In this document: in pieces, positions 25,923 through 33,346 of the stretch
Position numbering within the stretch: the first letter of the stretch is position 1
How the letters are laid out: each line of letters starts with the position of its first letter
NCBI GenBank assembly: GCA_024234935.1
Contig: JACKNI010000007.1
Span: 1 to 64,000 of the forward strand
DNA length: 64,000 nucleotides
Direction of reading: 5' to 3'
Source of the DNA: Chromatiales bacterium
GTDB taxonomy: Bacteria; Pseudomonadota; Gammaproteobacteria; Steroidobacterales; GCA-2729495
Position numbers and translations under genes: made by a program
Notes under the pieces: model-generated
What the model saw: only the letters and a program-made list of their open reading frames with translations
Database searches by the model: none
What the model was told of the DNA's origin: nothing

Positions 25923-27691
25923 CGTGTCGCTCCGAGTGCGCGCTCGGTCAGGTCGATGACGCGCGCAATTTCGTCGAGGCTCGTGTCGCCGCTCAGCACA
26001 CGGCGGATGCCGTCGTCGGCCAGGGGCCGGAAGCCGCTGGCCACCGCAATGGCGCGCAGTTCACCCAGCGACTTGTTGCCTGCCAGTGCTTCGTCCAGTT
26101 CAGCGTCGAAGCGCACGATTTCCATGATGGACATGCGGCCGCGGTAACCGACCTGATTGCAGTGGCTGCAGCCCTTGCTGCGATAGATGGTCAGCTCGGC
26201 GGCCGCGTCAATTCCCATCAGCCGCCGTTCGATATCGCTGGCTTCGTAAGCCTCCTTGCACTCGGGGCACAATCGCCGGACCAGCCGTTGCGCGACGATG
26301 CCGATGATGTTGCCAGCCAGCACGCCAGGCTTCAGGCCGATGTCCAGCAGGCGTGGAATTGCCCCGAGCGCGGAGTTCGTATGCAGAGTGGAATACACCT
26401 GATGCCCGGTCATGGCGGCGCGAAAGGCCATTTCTGCCGTCGCTTCGTCGCGGATTTCACCGACCAGAATGATGTCCGGATCCTGGCGCATCAGGGAACG
26501 GATGCCGGTGGCAAAGTCGAGCTTCACCGCGTCGGCCAGGGAAGTCTGGCGAATCATCGGGAAGGGATATTCGACAGGGTCTTCGAGCGTCATGATGTTG
26601 ACGGATTCGTCGTTGCGGTAGCCCAGAATCGAATACAGCGTGGTGGTCTTGCCGCTGCCGGTCGGGCCGGTGACCAGGATCACGCCTTCCGGCCGCGCCA
26701 GCAGCATCTTCAGCAGTGTCAGCTGATCCTCCGGCAGGCCAAGTCCGTCCAGCGGCACGATGCCCGCGCGCCGGTCGAGAATGCGCAGCACGATGTTTTC
26801 ACCGTGGATGGTCGGCTGGGTAGCGACGCGGAAGTCCACCGTGCGGCCGCCGATCGTCAATGCGATGTGGCCGTCCTGGGGCGCGCGCGTTTCGGTGATA
26901 TCCATGCCGGCCATGACCTTGATGCGCACCACGATGGCGGCGAGGAATTTCCGGTGCACTGTCGAGACCTGGTGCAGCACACCGTCTACGCGATAGCGCA
27001 CGCGGACAAAGCCGTCCTCGGGCTCGATATGCACATCCGATGCGCGCCGCCTGACGGCGTCGCCGAGCAGCGCATCGATCAGGCGCACCATCGGCTGCGT
27101 GAGGTTGTCCGCACCGCGCGCAACAGCGCCCCGGTCCGTTGCGGGGGAATCGATTTCCTGCAGGATCGCTGCCAGCGACAGCTCCTTGTCGTAGATGTTC
27201 TCGATTGCGCCCTGGATCTCTGCTTCGCTGGCCAGCAGTGTCCGGATCTCGATCTGTCCGCCGAGCATTGCCGATACCTGGTCGCGTGCGACCACGTCGA
27301 AGGTATCTGCCATGGCCATGGTCAGGACACGGGTCACCGGGTTGAATGCAACAGGCAGCACGCGAAAGCGTCGCGCAACGTCCTCGGGCAACAGCGCGAC
27401 TGCCGCGGCATCCGGCACGACCTTCGAAAGATCGATGCTTTCGACGCGGAGCATTTCTGCGAGCATGTCGCGTACGACGGACTCGGGGACGAGCCCCAGC
27501 CTGGCGATGACCTTGCCTATGCGTTCGTTCGACTGTTTCTGTTCGGTGAGCGCGACACGCAGCTGGTCGCGGGTGATCAGCCCTTTCTCGACCAGGAATT
27601 CGCCAAGCTGCTTGCGTGGACCGCGGCGCTCACCGGCCTGTGTTTCGGCCGGCGCACTACGGGAACCGGGCTTGCTGTTGGGGGATGTCAT
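25919..27691 (-). CDS. mshE: MshE-like pilus extension ATPase with c-di-GMP-binding N-domain
   Basis: 590 residues. The N-terminal MshEN-type domain (about 25-160) has RIGKVIARLGLVPESVV and relatives of the RLGxxL repeat that binds cyclic di-GMP in MshE. The catalytic half has VHIEPEDGFVRVRYRVDG, Walker A GPTGSGKTTT (342-350), the Asp box and Walker B DIILVGEIRD (about 406-415), the His box GHQVYSTLHTN and a zinc site CPEC...CSHC. It is the hexameric motor that powers pilin polymerisation. It lies 11 bases after mshN and overlaps mshG. Confidence 0.92.
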   Translation of the reverse strand: MTSPNSKPGSRSAPAETQAGERRGPRKQLGEFLVEKGLITRDQLRVALTEQKQSNERIGKVIARLGLVPESVVRDMLAEMLRVESIDLSKVVPDAAAVALLPEDVARRFRVLPVAFNPVTRVLTMAMADTFDVVARDQVSAMLGGQIEIRTLLASEAEIQGAIENIYDKELSLAAILQEIDSPATDRGAVARGADNLTQPMVRLIDALLGDAVRRRASDVHIEPEDGFVRVRYRVDGVLHQVSTVHRKFLAAIVVRIKVMAGMDITETRAPQDGHIALTIGGRTVDFRVATQPTIHGENIVLRILDRRAGIVPLDGLGLPEDQLTLLKMLLARPEGVILVTGPTGSGKTTTLYSILGYRNDESVNIMTLEDPVEYPFPMIRQTSLADAVKLDFATGIRSLMRQDPDIILVGEIRDEATAEMAFRAAMTGHQVYSTLHTNSALGAIPRLLDIGLKPGVLAGNIIGIVAQRLVRRLCPECKEAYEASDIERRLMGIDAAAELTIYRSKGCSHCNQVGYRGRMSIMEIVRFDAELDEALAGNKSLGELRAIAVASGFRPLADDGIRRVLSGDTSLDEIARVIDLTERALGATR

Positions 27692-27702
27692 GACGACGTG
27701 GC

Positions 27703-28959
27703 CTATCGGGCTGCCGCGCGCAGGCTGTCCAGCCGCTGCCGGGCCGCCGCAGCGTCAAACAACGCACTGCCGTTTGCGAGAGCCAGGGCGCGTTCGTAGT
27801 AGGCAGCAGCAGCCGTTCCCTGACCAAGCTGGTCCAGGCTCACCGCCAGGTTATAGGCATAGTCGGCATTGACCGGTTCGTTGCGCACAGCCTCAAAGAA
27901 GGCCTGCTGGGCCTCCGGCCAGCGCCCGGCGCTGACATACTGCAGTCCGAGTGCGAAGTGCAGCTGGGCGGCGCCTGGCTGCTCGCGCAGCATGTTCTTC
28001 AGCCGGGTTTCATTGCCCGTATCGCCGTTGGCTGATGCGCCCGCTGGCAAGGTCGAGAGGGCGGCAACAGCGGCTGAATTCTTCGGATCAGCTTCGAGCA
28101 CTGATTTGTAAAGTGACTGGGCTTCCTGCTCACGGTCACTACGCAAGGCGATCGCCGCCAGTCCAAGCAGCGCATCCACATTGTGCGCGTCAGCCGCCTG
28201 CACTTCGCGATAAAGGCTCTCGGCCTGCGCATAGTCGGCAGCCTGAAAAGCACTCCACGCTTCGCTGAGTTTTGGAAACAGCGGATTCTCCGTGGTGCCC
28301 CGCGAGATCTTGATCTGCGTTGTGGTTTCCGGCGTTTCTACAGCTGGCGTGTCATACCAGTCGGTGTCCTTGCCGACCATAGCAGCCGGCGGAGCGGTCG
28401 GCGGGTCGGCCACTTCCTTGCGCAGCGGGCGTACCACGGGCTGCGGTGTTGCCACTTCGCTGACTTGCTGTTGCGCCGGCCTTGCCTGAAGCGCTTCTGG
28501 CGGGATGACCACCGACTGATCGTCCCCGCGGTTTGCCGTGTATTGCAGGAGTATGGAAATGGCCGTCGTTACGGTCAGCAGGATCAGTACCAGGCTGCCG
28601 ATCAGCAGTGAAGTGTTGCGGCGGACGCGTTGCCTGCGCTGGTTGACCGCAAACGACTGGGACGCATCGGCTGCATTGTCCTGCGGATCACCGGGCACAC
28701 CGCCAAAGGTGTCTGCTACCGTCCCGGCATCGTGATGTTGTTCAGCGGCCTGCGACGCCTGCTGCTGGCCGATGGTGAGTTCGGGCATGCTGTCATCTGC
28801 ATCGCTCGCCACCAGCGCTTCTGCAGTGCCGCGATTATCCACGGCAAGATGCAGCTCAACGGTCTGCATATGACTCTCGGCTGATCTCTGCGCGACGATG
28901 GTCTCGTCAGCTGCAGGCTGTGCCGGCTTTTTCTGCAGGATGTCGAGCAGGGAGCTCAT
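27703..28959 (-). CDS. mshN: MshN-like TPR protein of pilus assembly
   Basis: 418 residues. An acidic, low-complexity cytoplasmic part is followed by one membrane helix (about 138-158, SLLIGSLVLILLTVTTAI) and a Pro-rich linker. TPR repeats run over about 240-415 (YAQAESLYREVQAADAHNVDALLGLAA, AQLHFALGLQYVSAGRWPEAQQAF and so on). This is the build of MshN. The ATG overlaps the mshL stop as ATGA. It probably scaffolds contact with the secretin MshL. Confidence 0.78.
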   Translation of the reverse strand: MSSLLDILQKKPAQPAADETIVAQRSAESHMQTVELHLAVDNRGTAEALVASDADDSMPELTIGQQQASQAAEQHHDAGTVADTFGGVPGDPQDNAADASQSFAVNQRRQRVRRNTSLLIGSLVLILLTVTTAISILLQYTANRGDDQSVVIPPEALQARPAQQQVSEVATPQPVVRPLRKEVADPPTAPPAAMVGKDTDWYDTPAVETPETTTQIKISRGTTENPLFPKLSEAWSAFQAADYAQAESLYREVQAADAHNVDALLGLAAIALRSDREQEAQSLYKSVLEADPKNSAAVAALSTLPAGASANGDTGNETRLKNMLREQPGAAQLHFALGLQYVSAGRWPEAQQAFFEAVRNEPVNADYAYNLAVSLDQLGQGTAAAAYYERALALANGSALFDAAAARQRLDSLRAAAR

Positions 28960-30599
28960 GGCGTCGCCCCCGGCTTCCCGGTAGTGCTGAGGGGTGCAGC
29001 GGCACTCGCCAGTGCTGGCTGACCGGCCCCGGCACCGCGAATCACGGTGGGACGCAGGAACAGCACCAGTTCGCTTTTCTTGACTGCATCGTCGCGATAG
29101 CTGAACAGGTCGCCGACACCAGGCAGACGTGACAGCAATGGCACGCCATCACGCTTCTTTTGACTGGTGTCCTGCATCAGCCCGCCGATGACAACGGTCT
29201 GTCCGTCGGCCACCTCCAGCAATGATTCGATCTCGCTGACATGTATCTCCGGCACGAGGTTGTCGAAATCCTGACCGAACTCGCTGAGGCGGGGAGCAGG
29301 GTCGACGACGTAACCGAGGATGCGCGTGATGGTCGGCCGCACATTCATGCTCACGTTGCCGTTGTCGCTGATCTGCGGCGTCACGCTCATGATGAAGCCG
29401 ACCGGAACGGTCTTGATTTCACTTGTAATGGTCGATCGTTCCGGACCATTGTCAGATGCTTCGACGATGTCCTGTGAAAGGCTGAAGTAGACGCGCTCAT
29501 CGACCACCTTGAGCATGGCGGTCTGGTTATTGAGGGCCATGATGCGCGGCGTGGACAGGACCTTCGTGTCGCCGAACTGCGACAGCATCTTCACAGCGGC
29601 CGAGAAGCCACTGCCGTCAGCATCGAAATTGGCGTACTTCATGGTGTAGACAGGTGCAGTGGAAAGATTGCCGCCGGTCAGTGTGTTGATGAATGAAATG
29701 CCGTCCTGGCCGAGTCCGCCGTTTGCAGAGACCCGCGACCAGTCGACACCAGCCTGGTAGCTGTCGTTGAGTTCGACTTCCACGACCGTCACTTCGATCA
29801 GGACCTGGCGTTTTGAGCTGACCGTTACCTGATCGATAAAGGCCTGGACCTTCTGCTGCTGCACACTGTTGGCGTGGACGCTGATGACACCGGCGATCGA
29901 ATTGACTGCCACCGGGTCAGGGCCAGCTGCCGCGTCGCTACCGGTTGCCTGACCCGTGACGATCTGGCGCAGGTTGTTGCCGAGAACCTGCCAGTAGCTG
30001 TTATCGGAGGTGCTCTTGACCGTGGTTCGCGAAATATTCTGGTCATCGCTGTTCGTGCCGCCGCTGCTCTGCGAATCCTCACGGACGCTGCCACCGGTAG
30101 AGGCGACCTGGGTAGCAACAGTGACTTCACCTTCGCTGCCGCGCGCCAGGTTCACGTAGTCCACCCGGTAGTTCCGCCAGTACGGTGCGTCCGGCATGAC
30201 AACGAGCGTGCCGTTTTCGATGTTGTGACGGATGCTGACCTGCCGGCTGATGCGTTCGAGTATCTGTGGCAGCGTCTGGTTGACGGCGTTGAGCGTGACA
30301 TTGCCTTCGATGTTGCCCGAGATGTCCACATTGATCGCCGCATCGCGGGCCAGTGCGAACAACACTTCGCGTACGGGTACGTCAGTCACCACCAGCGTGT
30401 AGGTTTCCTGGACTGGCTGCGCGACCGGTGCCGGTGGCGTGGGCAGCCGGGTGACCGGTGCGGGAATGATCCTGTTCCCTTCGACCGATTTCAGATGTTC
30501 CGGTGCCGGGTCAAACGGCTGCACGGTGCCGCAGCCCGCAACGAGTGCGGCAACACCGATGCTCAGGAATGCGCCACGGCGCCAAATGTTCTGTGTCAT
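28956..30599 (-). CDS. mshL: MshL-like outer-membrane secretin, lipoprotein
   Basis: 547 residues from the ATG at 30599, with GGAG ten bases before it. The lipobox ALVAGC predicts an outer-membrane lipoprotein. The STN-type N-domain (VVTDVPVREVLFALARDAAINVDIS) is followed by N-domains and the secretin core with VLIEVTVVEVELNDSYQAG, VLSTPRIMALNNQ, VPVGFIMSVTPQIS and VVIGGLMQD. It forms the pore through which the pilus passes. It is the first gene of the ten-gene pilus operon. Confidence 0.9.
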   Translation of the reverse strand: MTQNIWRRGAFLSIGVAALVAGCGTVQPFDPAPEHLKSVEGNRIIPAPVTRLPTPPAPVAQPVQETYTLVVTDVPVREVLFALARDAAINVDISGNIEGNVTLNAVNQTLPQILERISRQVSIRHNIENGTLVVMPDAPYWRNYRVDYVNLARGSEGEVTVATQVASTGGSVREDSQSSGGTNSDDQNISRTTVKSTSDNSYWQVLGNNLRQIVTGQATGSDAAAGPDPVAVNSIAGVISVHANSVQQQKVQAFIDQVTVSSKRQVLIEVTVVEVELNDSYQAGVDWSRVSANGGLGQDGISFINTLTGGNLSTAPVYTMKYANFDADGSGFSAAVKMLSQFGDTKVLSTPRIMALNNQTAMLKVVDERVYFSLSQDIVEASDNGPERSTITSEIKTVPVGFIMSVTPQISDNGNVSMNVRPTITRILGYVVDPAPRLSEFGQDFDNLVPEIHVSEIESLLEVADGQTVVIGGLMQDTSQKKRDGVPLLSRLPGVGDLFSYRDDAVKKSELVLFLRPTVIRGAGAGQPALASAAAPLSTTGKPGATP

Positions 30600-30691
30600 G
30601 ACCAATCGTCTCCGCGGATCAGCAACCGTTTCCCGCCGTGCGTTGCCACCGTCCGGGTAAATCTCCCGCACAGGGCAAAGGCACGGTATCC

Positions 30692-30704
30692 CCTTAAGTT
30701 AAGG
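30692..30704. promoter_or_regulatory. 13-bp palindrome upstream of the pilus operon
   Basis: CCTTAAGTTAAGG is a perfect palindrome with a single-base centre, about 93 bases upstream of the mshL start codon in an otherwise featureless leader. It may be an operator for the pilus operon. I see no convincing sigma-70 or sigma-54 promoter to anchor it. Confidence 0.3.
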
Positions 30705-30807
30705 CCGGGTCAGGATCCGTTTTTTATGTCTGATGCGGCGTGCGCCAGCTCACAGTTGCCGGCTGGCGTGGTCGGGAAACGTGAACGGAGTCACGTGCAG
30801 GCAACGC

Positions 30808-30834
30808 GCACGGGGTACAGGACGTACCCCGTGC
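30808..30834 (-). terminator. Hairpin after the OmpA operon
   Basis: A perfect 11-bp stem (GCACGGGGTAC / GTACCCCGTGC) has a five-base loop, placed 16 bases after the stop of the small barrel gene on the minus strand. It lacks a T run, so it may be a weak or factor-assisted terminator or an RNA-stabilising hairpin. Confidence 0.6.
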
Positions 30835-30849
30835 CGCAATGGACAGGTA

Positions 30850-31401
30850 TCAGGGCTGGCCGAAGTGGTAGTTGACGCCGAGGCTGACGGCCCAGAAGTC
30901 GCCGTCGTCGAGGTCGAACCAGTCGCCCTCAAGGCGCAGGCTGACCTTGCTGGACACGGCGATTTGTGTGCCGGCACCGAAGGTGAGTCCGTCGGCACCG
31001 CGGCTCCTGGAGCTGGTTTCGGTGTCGATATTCTGGTTCAGGTTGTAGAAACCTGCCTTGCCGTACAGCTGGAGGTCCTCCGTGGTGAAGGGGAGGTAGC
31101 CGATGGCATAGATGGTCGTTCCGTCAAGGTCTACATCCACCTTGCCGCCAGGATTGGCCGGGTCTGTGTCTTCGCTGAAATTGCCGGATTCGAGCCATGA
31201 GCCCTCGATGCCGAAGTACTTGTTGAAACGGTACTGAACGCTCAGTTTGGCGCCGACGGCTTCGTCGTCAAAAACGCTGCCATCGATCTCATAGCTCGTG
31301 AGCATGCCGGAAATGCCGACCAGCCAGCCCGGATCGGCCGGGCCGGCCTGGGCAGACAGCGAACACAGGCCAAGCAGTGCAATTCCCGCTGTGCGTTTCA
31401 T
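30850..31401 (-). CDS. OmpA-like outer-membrane beta-barrel protein
   Basis: 183 residues. A signal peptide ends near LSAQA, followed by an eight-stranded barrel pattern with alternating polar/hydrophobic strands. It closes in VSLGVNYHFGQP, an aromatic-ended C-terminal strand. The barrel is clearly related to that of the adjacent upstream OmpA: both share RFNKYFGIE / RINKWFGLE, LYGKAGFYNLNQ / VYAKAGYYNFDQ and GDWFDLDDGD / GEWFDIDDGD. It lacks the peptidoglycan-binding domain, so it looks like a truncated tandem duplicate. The ATG at 31401 has AGGAG eight bases upstream. It lies 12 bases after the ompA gene. Confidence 0.88.
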   Translation of the reverse strand: MKRTAGIALLGLCSLSAQAGPADPGWLVGISGMLTSYEIDGSVFDDEAVGAKLSVQYRFNKYFGIEGSWLESGNFSEDTDPANPGGKVDVDLDGTTIYAIGYLPFTTEDLQLYGKAGFYNLNQNIDTETSSRSRGADGLTFGAGTQIAVSSKVSLRLEGDWFDLDDGDFWAVSLGVNYHFGQP

Positions 31402-31413
31402 GAACAATGCTCC

Positions 31414-32502
31414 TTATTGACCAGCCTGCGTGGAAAACTCCAGGCTCACGCGGCGATTCAAGGCGCGGCCTTCTTCGGTCCCGTTGTCTGCAATCGGGTC
31501 CGCTTCACCAAAGCCGGCGGCCGTGAGCTGCGTTGCAGGTATGCCTCTTTCGATCAGATAGTCACGCACCGCTTCAGCCCGCTGTTGCGAGAGCGTGAGG
31601 TTGTAGTCATCGGCACCATGGCTGTCGGTGTGTCCACGTACCTCAACATTGAAGTTCGGGCGCCTGGTCAGGGTGGTGGCTACCGAGTCCAGGATCGTCA
31701 GGCTGTCAGGTGTGAGCTTCGCCGAGTCGAAATCAAAGGTAACACCACGCAGGATGAGCTGTTCCTCGCAACCGCGGGCATCAACCTTTGCGCCGGCCGG
31801 CGTATCCGGACACTCGTCGATATCATCTTTGACGCCATCGCCGTCGCTGTCCTTGACGACCGGAGCGGCAGCGACAGCTGCCGGCGGAGCCACGACGGCG
31901 ACAGGTGCCGCGACGGCAACAGGTGCTGCTGCTTCAGGCGCACGTCCGAAACGATACTCGGCACCGAGGTTGATGGCCCACAGGTCGCCGTCGTCGATAT
32001 CAAACCACTCACCCTCTGCGCGGAAGGCGAACTGCTTGCTGATATTGACGATCAGGCCGGCGCCGAGCAGCAGTCCATCCGGTGAATTGCTGGCGGTGAC
32101 GATGTTGTTGCGTTCGAGTTCCTGGTCGAAGTTGTAGTAACCGGCTTTTGCATAGACGTCGACCTCATCGCTGTTGATCGGTGCGTAGAGGAGTACTGAC
32201 CCGCTGTATCCATCCAGGCGCACATCAACCGAAGCAGCCGGCAACGGCGGCGCTTCGGAGAAGTCGCCGAAGCTGTGATAGGCGGCCTCGAGGCCAAACC
32301 ACTTGTTGATGCGGTAGCCGCCGTAGAGTTTGAATCCGACGGTGCTGTCGTCGACCGAGTTGTCGTCAAATTTGTAATCGGCAAAAGTTGCGGCGACGCC
32401 TGCGTTCCAGACGCTGTATTCGTTGGCGTCCAGCAGTGACGTGCCGGCCATCAGCGGTGTGCTGGCCAGGCCCAGGGCAAGAGGTATCAGGAAACGCTTC
32501 AT
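31414..32502 (-). CDS. ompA: OmpA family porin with TSP3 linker and peptidoglycan-binding domain
   Basis: 362 residues. Signal peptide (cleavage near LMAG), an eight-strand barrel (about 22-190), an Ala/Pro/Val-rich hinge and a calcium-type repeat DSDGDGVKDDIDECPDTP follow in order. The OmpA C-terminal domain has FDFDSAKLTPDS, VRGHTDSHGADDYN and LNRRVSLEF. It links outer membrane and peptidoglycan. The ATG at 32502 has AGGAG eight bases upstream (GTG three bases earlier is also in frame). A strong promoter lies about 100 bases upstream. Confidence 0.93.
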   Translation of the reverse strand: MKRFLIPLALGLASTPLMAGTSLLDANEYSVWNAGVAATFADYKFDDNSVDDSTVGFKLYGGYRINKWFGLEAAYHSFGDFSEAPPLPAASVDVRLDGYSGSVLLYAPINSDEVDVYAKAGYYNFDQELERNNIVTASNSPDGLLLGAGLIVNISKQFAFRAEGEWFDIDDGDLWAINLGAEYRFGRAPEAAAPVAVAAPVAVVAPPAAVAAAPVVKDSDGDGVKDDIDECPDTPAGAKVDARGCEEQLILRGVTFDFDSAKLTPDSLTILDSVATTLTRRPNFNVEVRGHTDSHGADDYNLTLSQQRAEAVRDYLIERGIPATQLTAAGFGEADPIADNGTEEGRALNRRVSLEFSTQAGQ

Positions 32503-32594
32503 CACGCAGGCTCCTAAGCAGTGTTCTTGATTAATGTGAGGCTAACAGGCGGGAGACACTTGCGCCGGGCAACCCGGTGTTCACATTGTGGTCT

Positions 32595-32628
32595 CCGGCC
32601 AGTATACGGCCGGTCAAACAGGCGTCAA
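32595..32628 (-). promoter_or_regulatory. Sigma-70-type promoter of the ompA operon, -10 inside a palindrome
   Basis: On the minus strand, TTGACG (32628-32623), a 16-base spacer and TATACT (32606-32601) form a near-consensus promoter, with an expected start near 32594. The -10 box is the centre of a GC-rich palindrome, CCGGCC-N7-GGCCGG (32595-32613), which could be a repressor site. Confidence 0.65.
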
Positions 32629-32665
32629 CATGCGCCTGGCTACTATACTGGCGACCTCTGCACAG

Positions 32666-32680
32666 ATGCATCAGTCCTGA
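32666..32680 (+). other. Four-codon leader mini-ORF overlapping the chorismate lyase start
   Basis: ATG-CAT-CAG-TCC-TGA ends so that its stop shares a base with the next ATG (TGATG). A TATACT box lies at 32644-32649. Translational coupling is possible, but nothing else supports a functional peptide. Confidence 0.25.
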
Positions 32681-33315
32681 TGACACAACAATCGCAGTCC
32701 GATCCGGAGCGTTTTGATCCAGTCGCGGGATTTTTTCTTGCCCAGGCAGACCGGCCGGCCAATCTTGAATCCATCATTGCGGCTGAACTGACGCCGCTGC
32801 AACGGGCCCTGCTGGTGATCGATGGCACGGTTACCACTTTTCTGGAGGCATGGGCGCTGGAGCCGGTGGCGGTGACCTGCCTGTGGCAGCGTCCGCAGAA
32901 GCTCGCTGTCGCTGATGGCTGGCTTGATCTGCCGGCTGGCGCGACGGTCACCGAGCGGGCCGTATTGCTGAGCGGGGCGCGCAGTCGCGGCTTTTTCGCC
33001 TATGCCGAGTCGAGGATCAATGCGGATGGGCTGCCGGTGACGATGCGCGGGGCGCTGGAGGCGGGCGTTGCCGGACTGGGCCAGATCCTGCTTGCCAGCG
33101 GACTCGACAGCCGACGCGAAGGACTCTGGTACGGTCGCGAACAGATGAAGTCGCTGCCGGAGCAGGTAGCCGCCGTGACCGACGGTGATTTCCTGACGCG
33201 CAGCTACCGGGTGACTGCACGGGGTCGGCCGCTGATGATGATTACCGAGCGCTTTGCCTGGCGGCCGATCGCGGTTCCGGTGCCGGCGCTCGGCGCCAGG
33301 CTGCCATCCGACTGA
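32680..33315 (+). CDS. Chorismate pyruvate-lyase family protein (Rv2949c/DUF98 type)
   Basis: 211 residues from the ATG at 32680. The pattern LQRALLVIDGTVTTFLEAW, then ERAVLLSGARSRGFFAYAES, LGQILLASG..SRREGLWYG and YRVTARGRPLMMITERF follows mycobacterial Rv2949c, which splits chorismate to p-hydroxybenzoate and pyruvate. It is less like enterobacterial UbiC. In this host it could supply 4-hydroxybenzoate for ubiquinone; no other ubiquinone gene is nearby. It is divergent from the ompA operon. Confidence 0.72.
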   Translation: MTQQSQSDPERFDPVAGFFLAQADRPANLESIIAAELTPLQRALLVIDGTVTTFLEAWALEPVAVTCLWQRPQKLAVADGWLDLPAGATVTERAVLLSGARSRGFFAYAESRINADGLPVTMRGALEAGVAGLGQILLASGLDSRREGLWYGREQMKSLPEQVAAVTDGDFLTRSYRVTARGRPLMMITERFAWRPIAVPVPALGARLPSD

Positions 33316-33346
33316 ATACGATTTGTTACGCAGGGGACTGTTAAAG

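Noticed and set aside
30700..30730. GGGTCAGGATCCGTTTTTT stretch as a second GTCAG-type mobile palindrome
   Set aside because: It lacks a matching inverted arm nearby, so there is no support beyond a short sequence resemblance.
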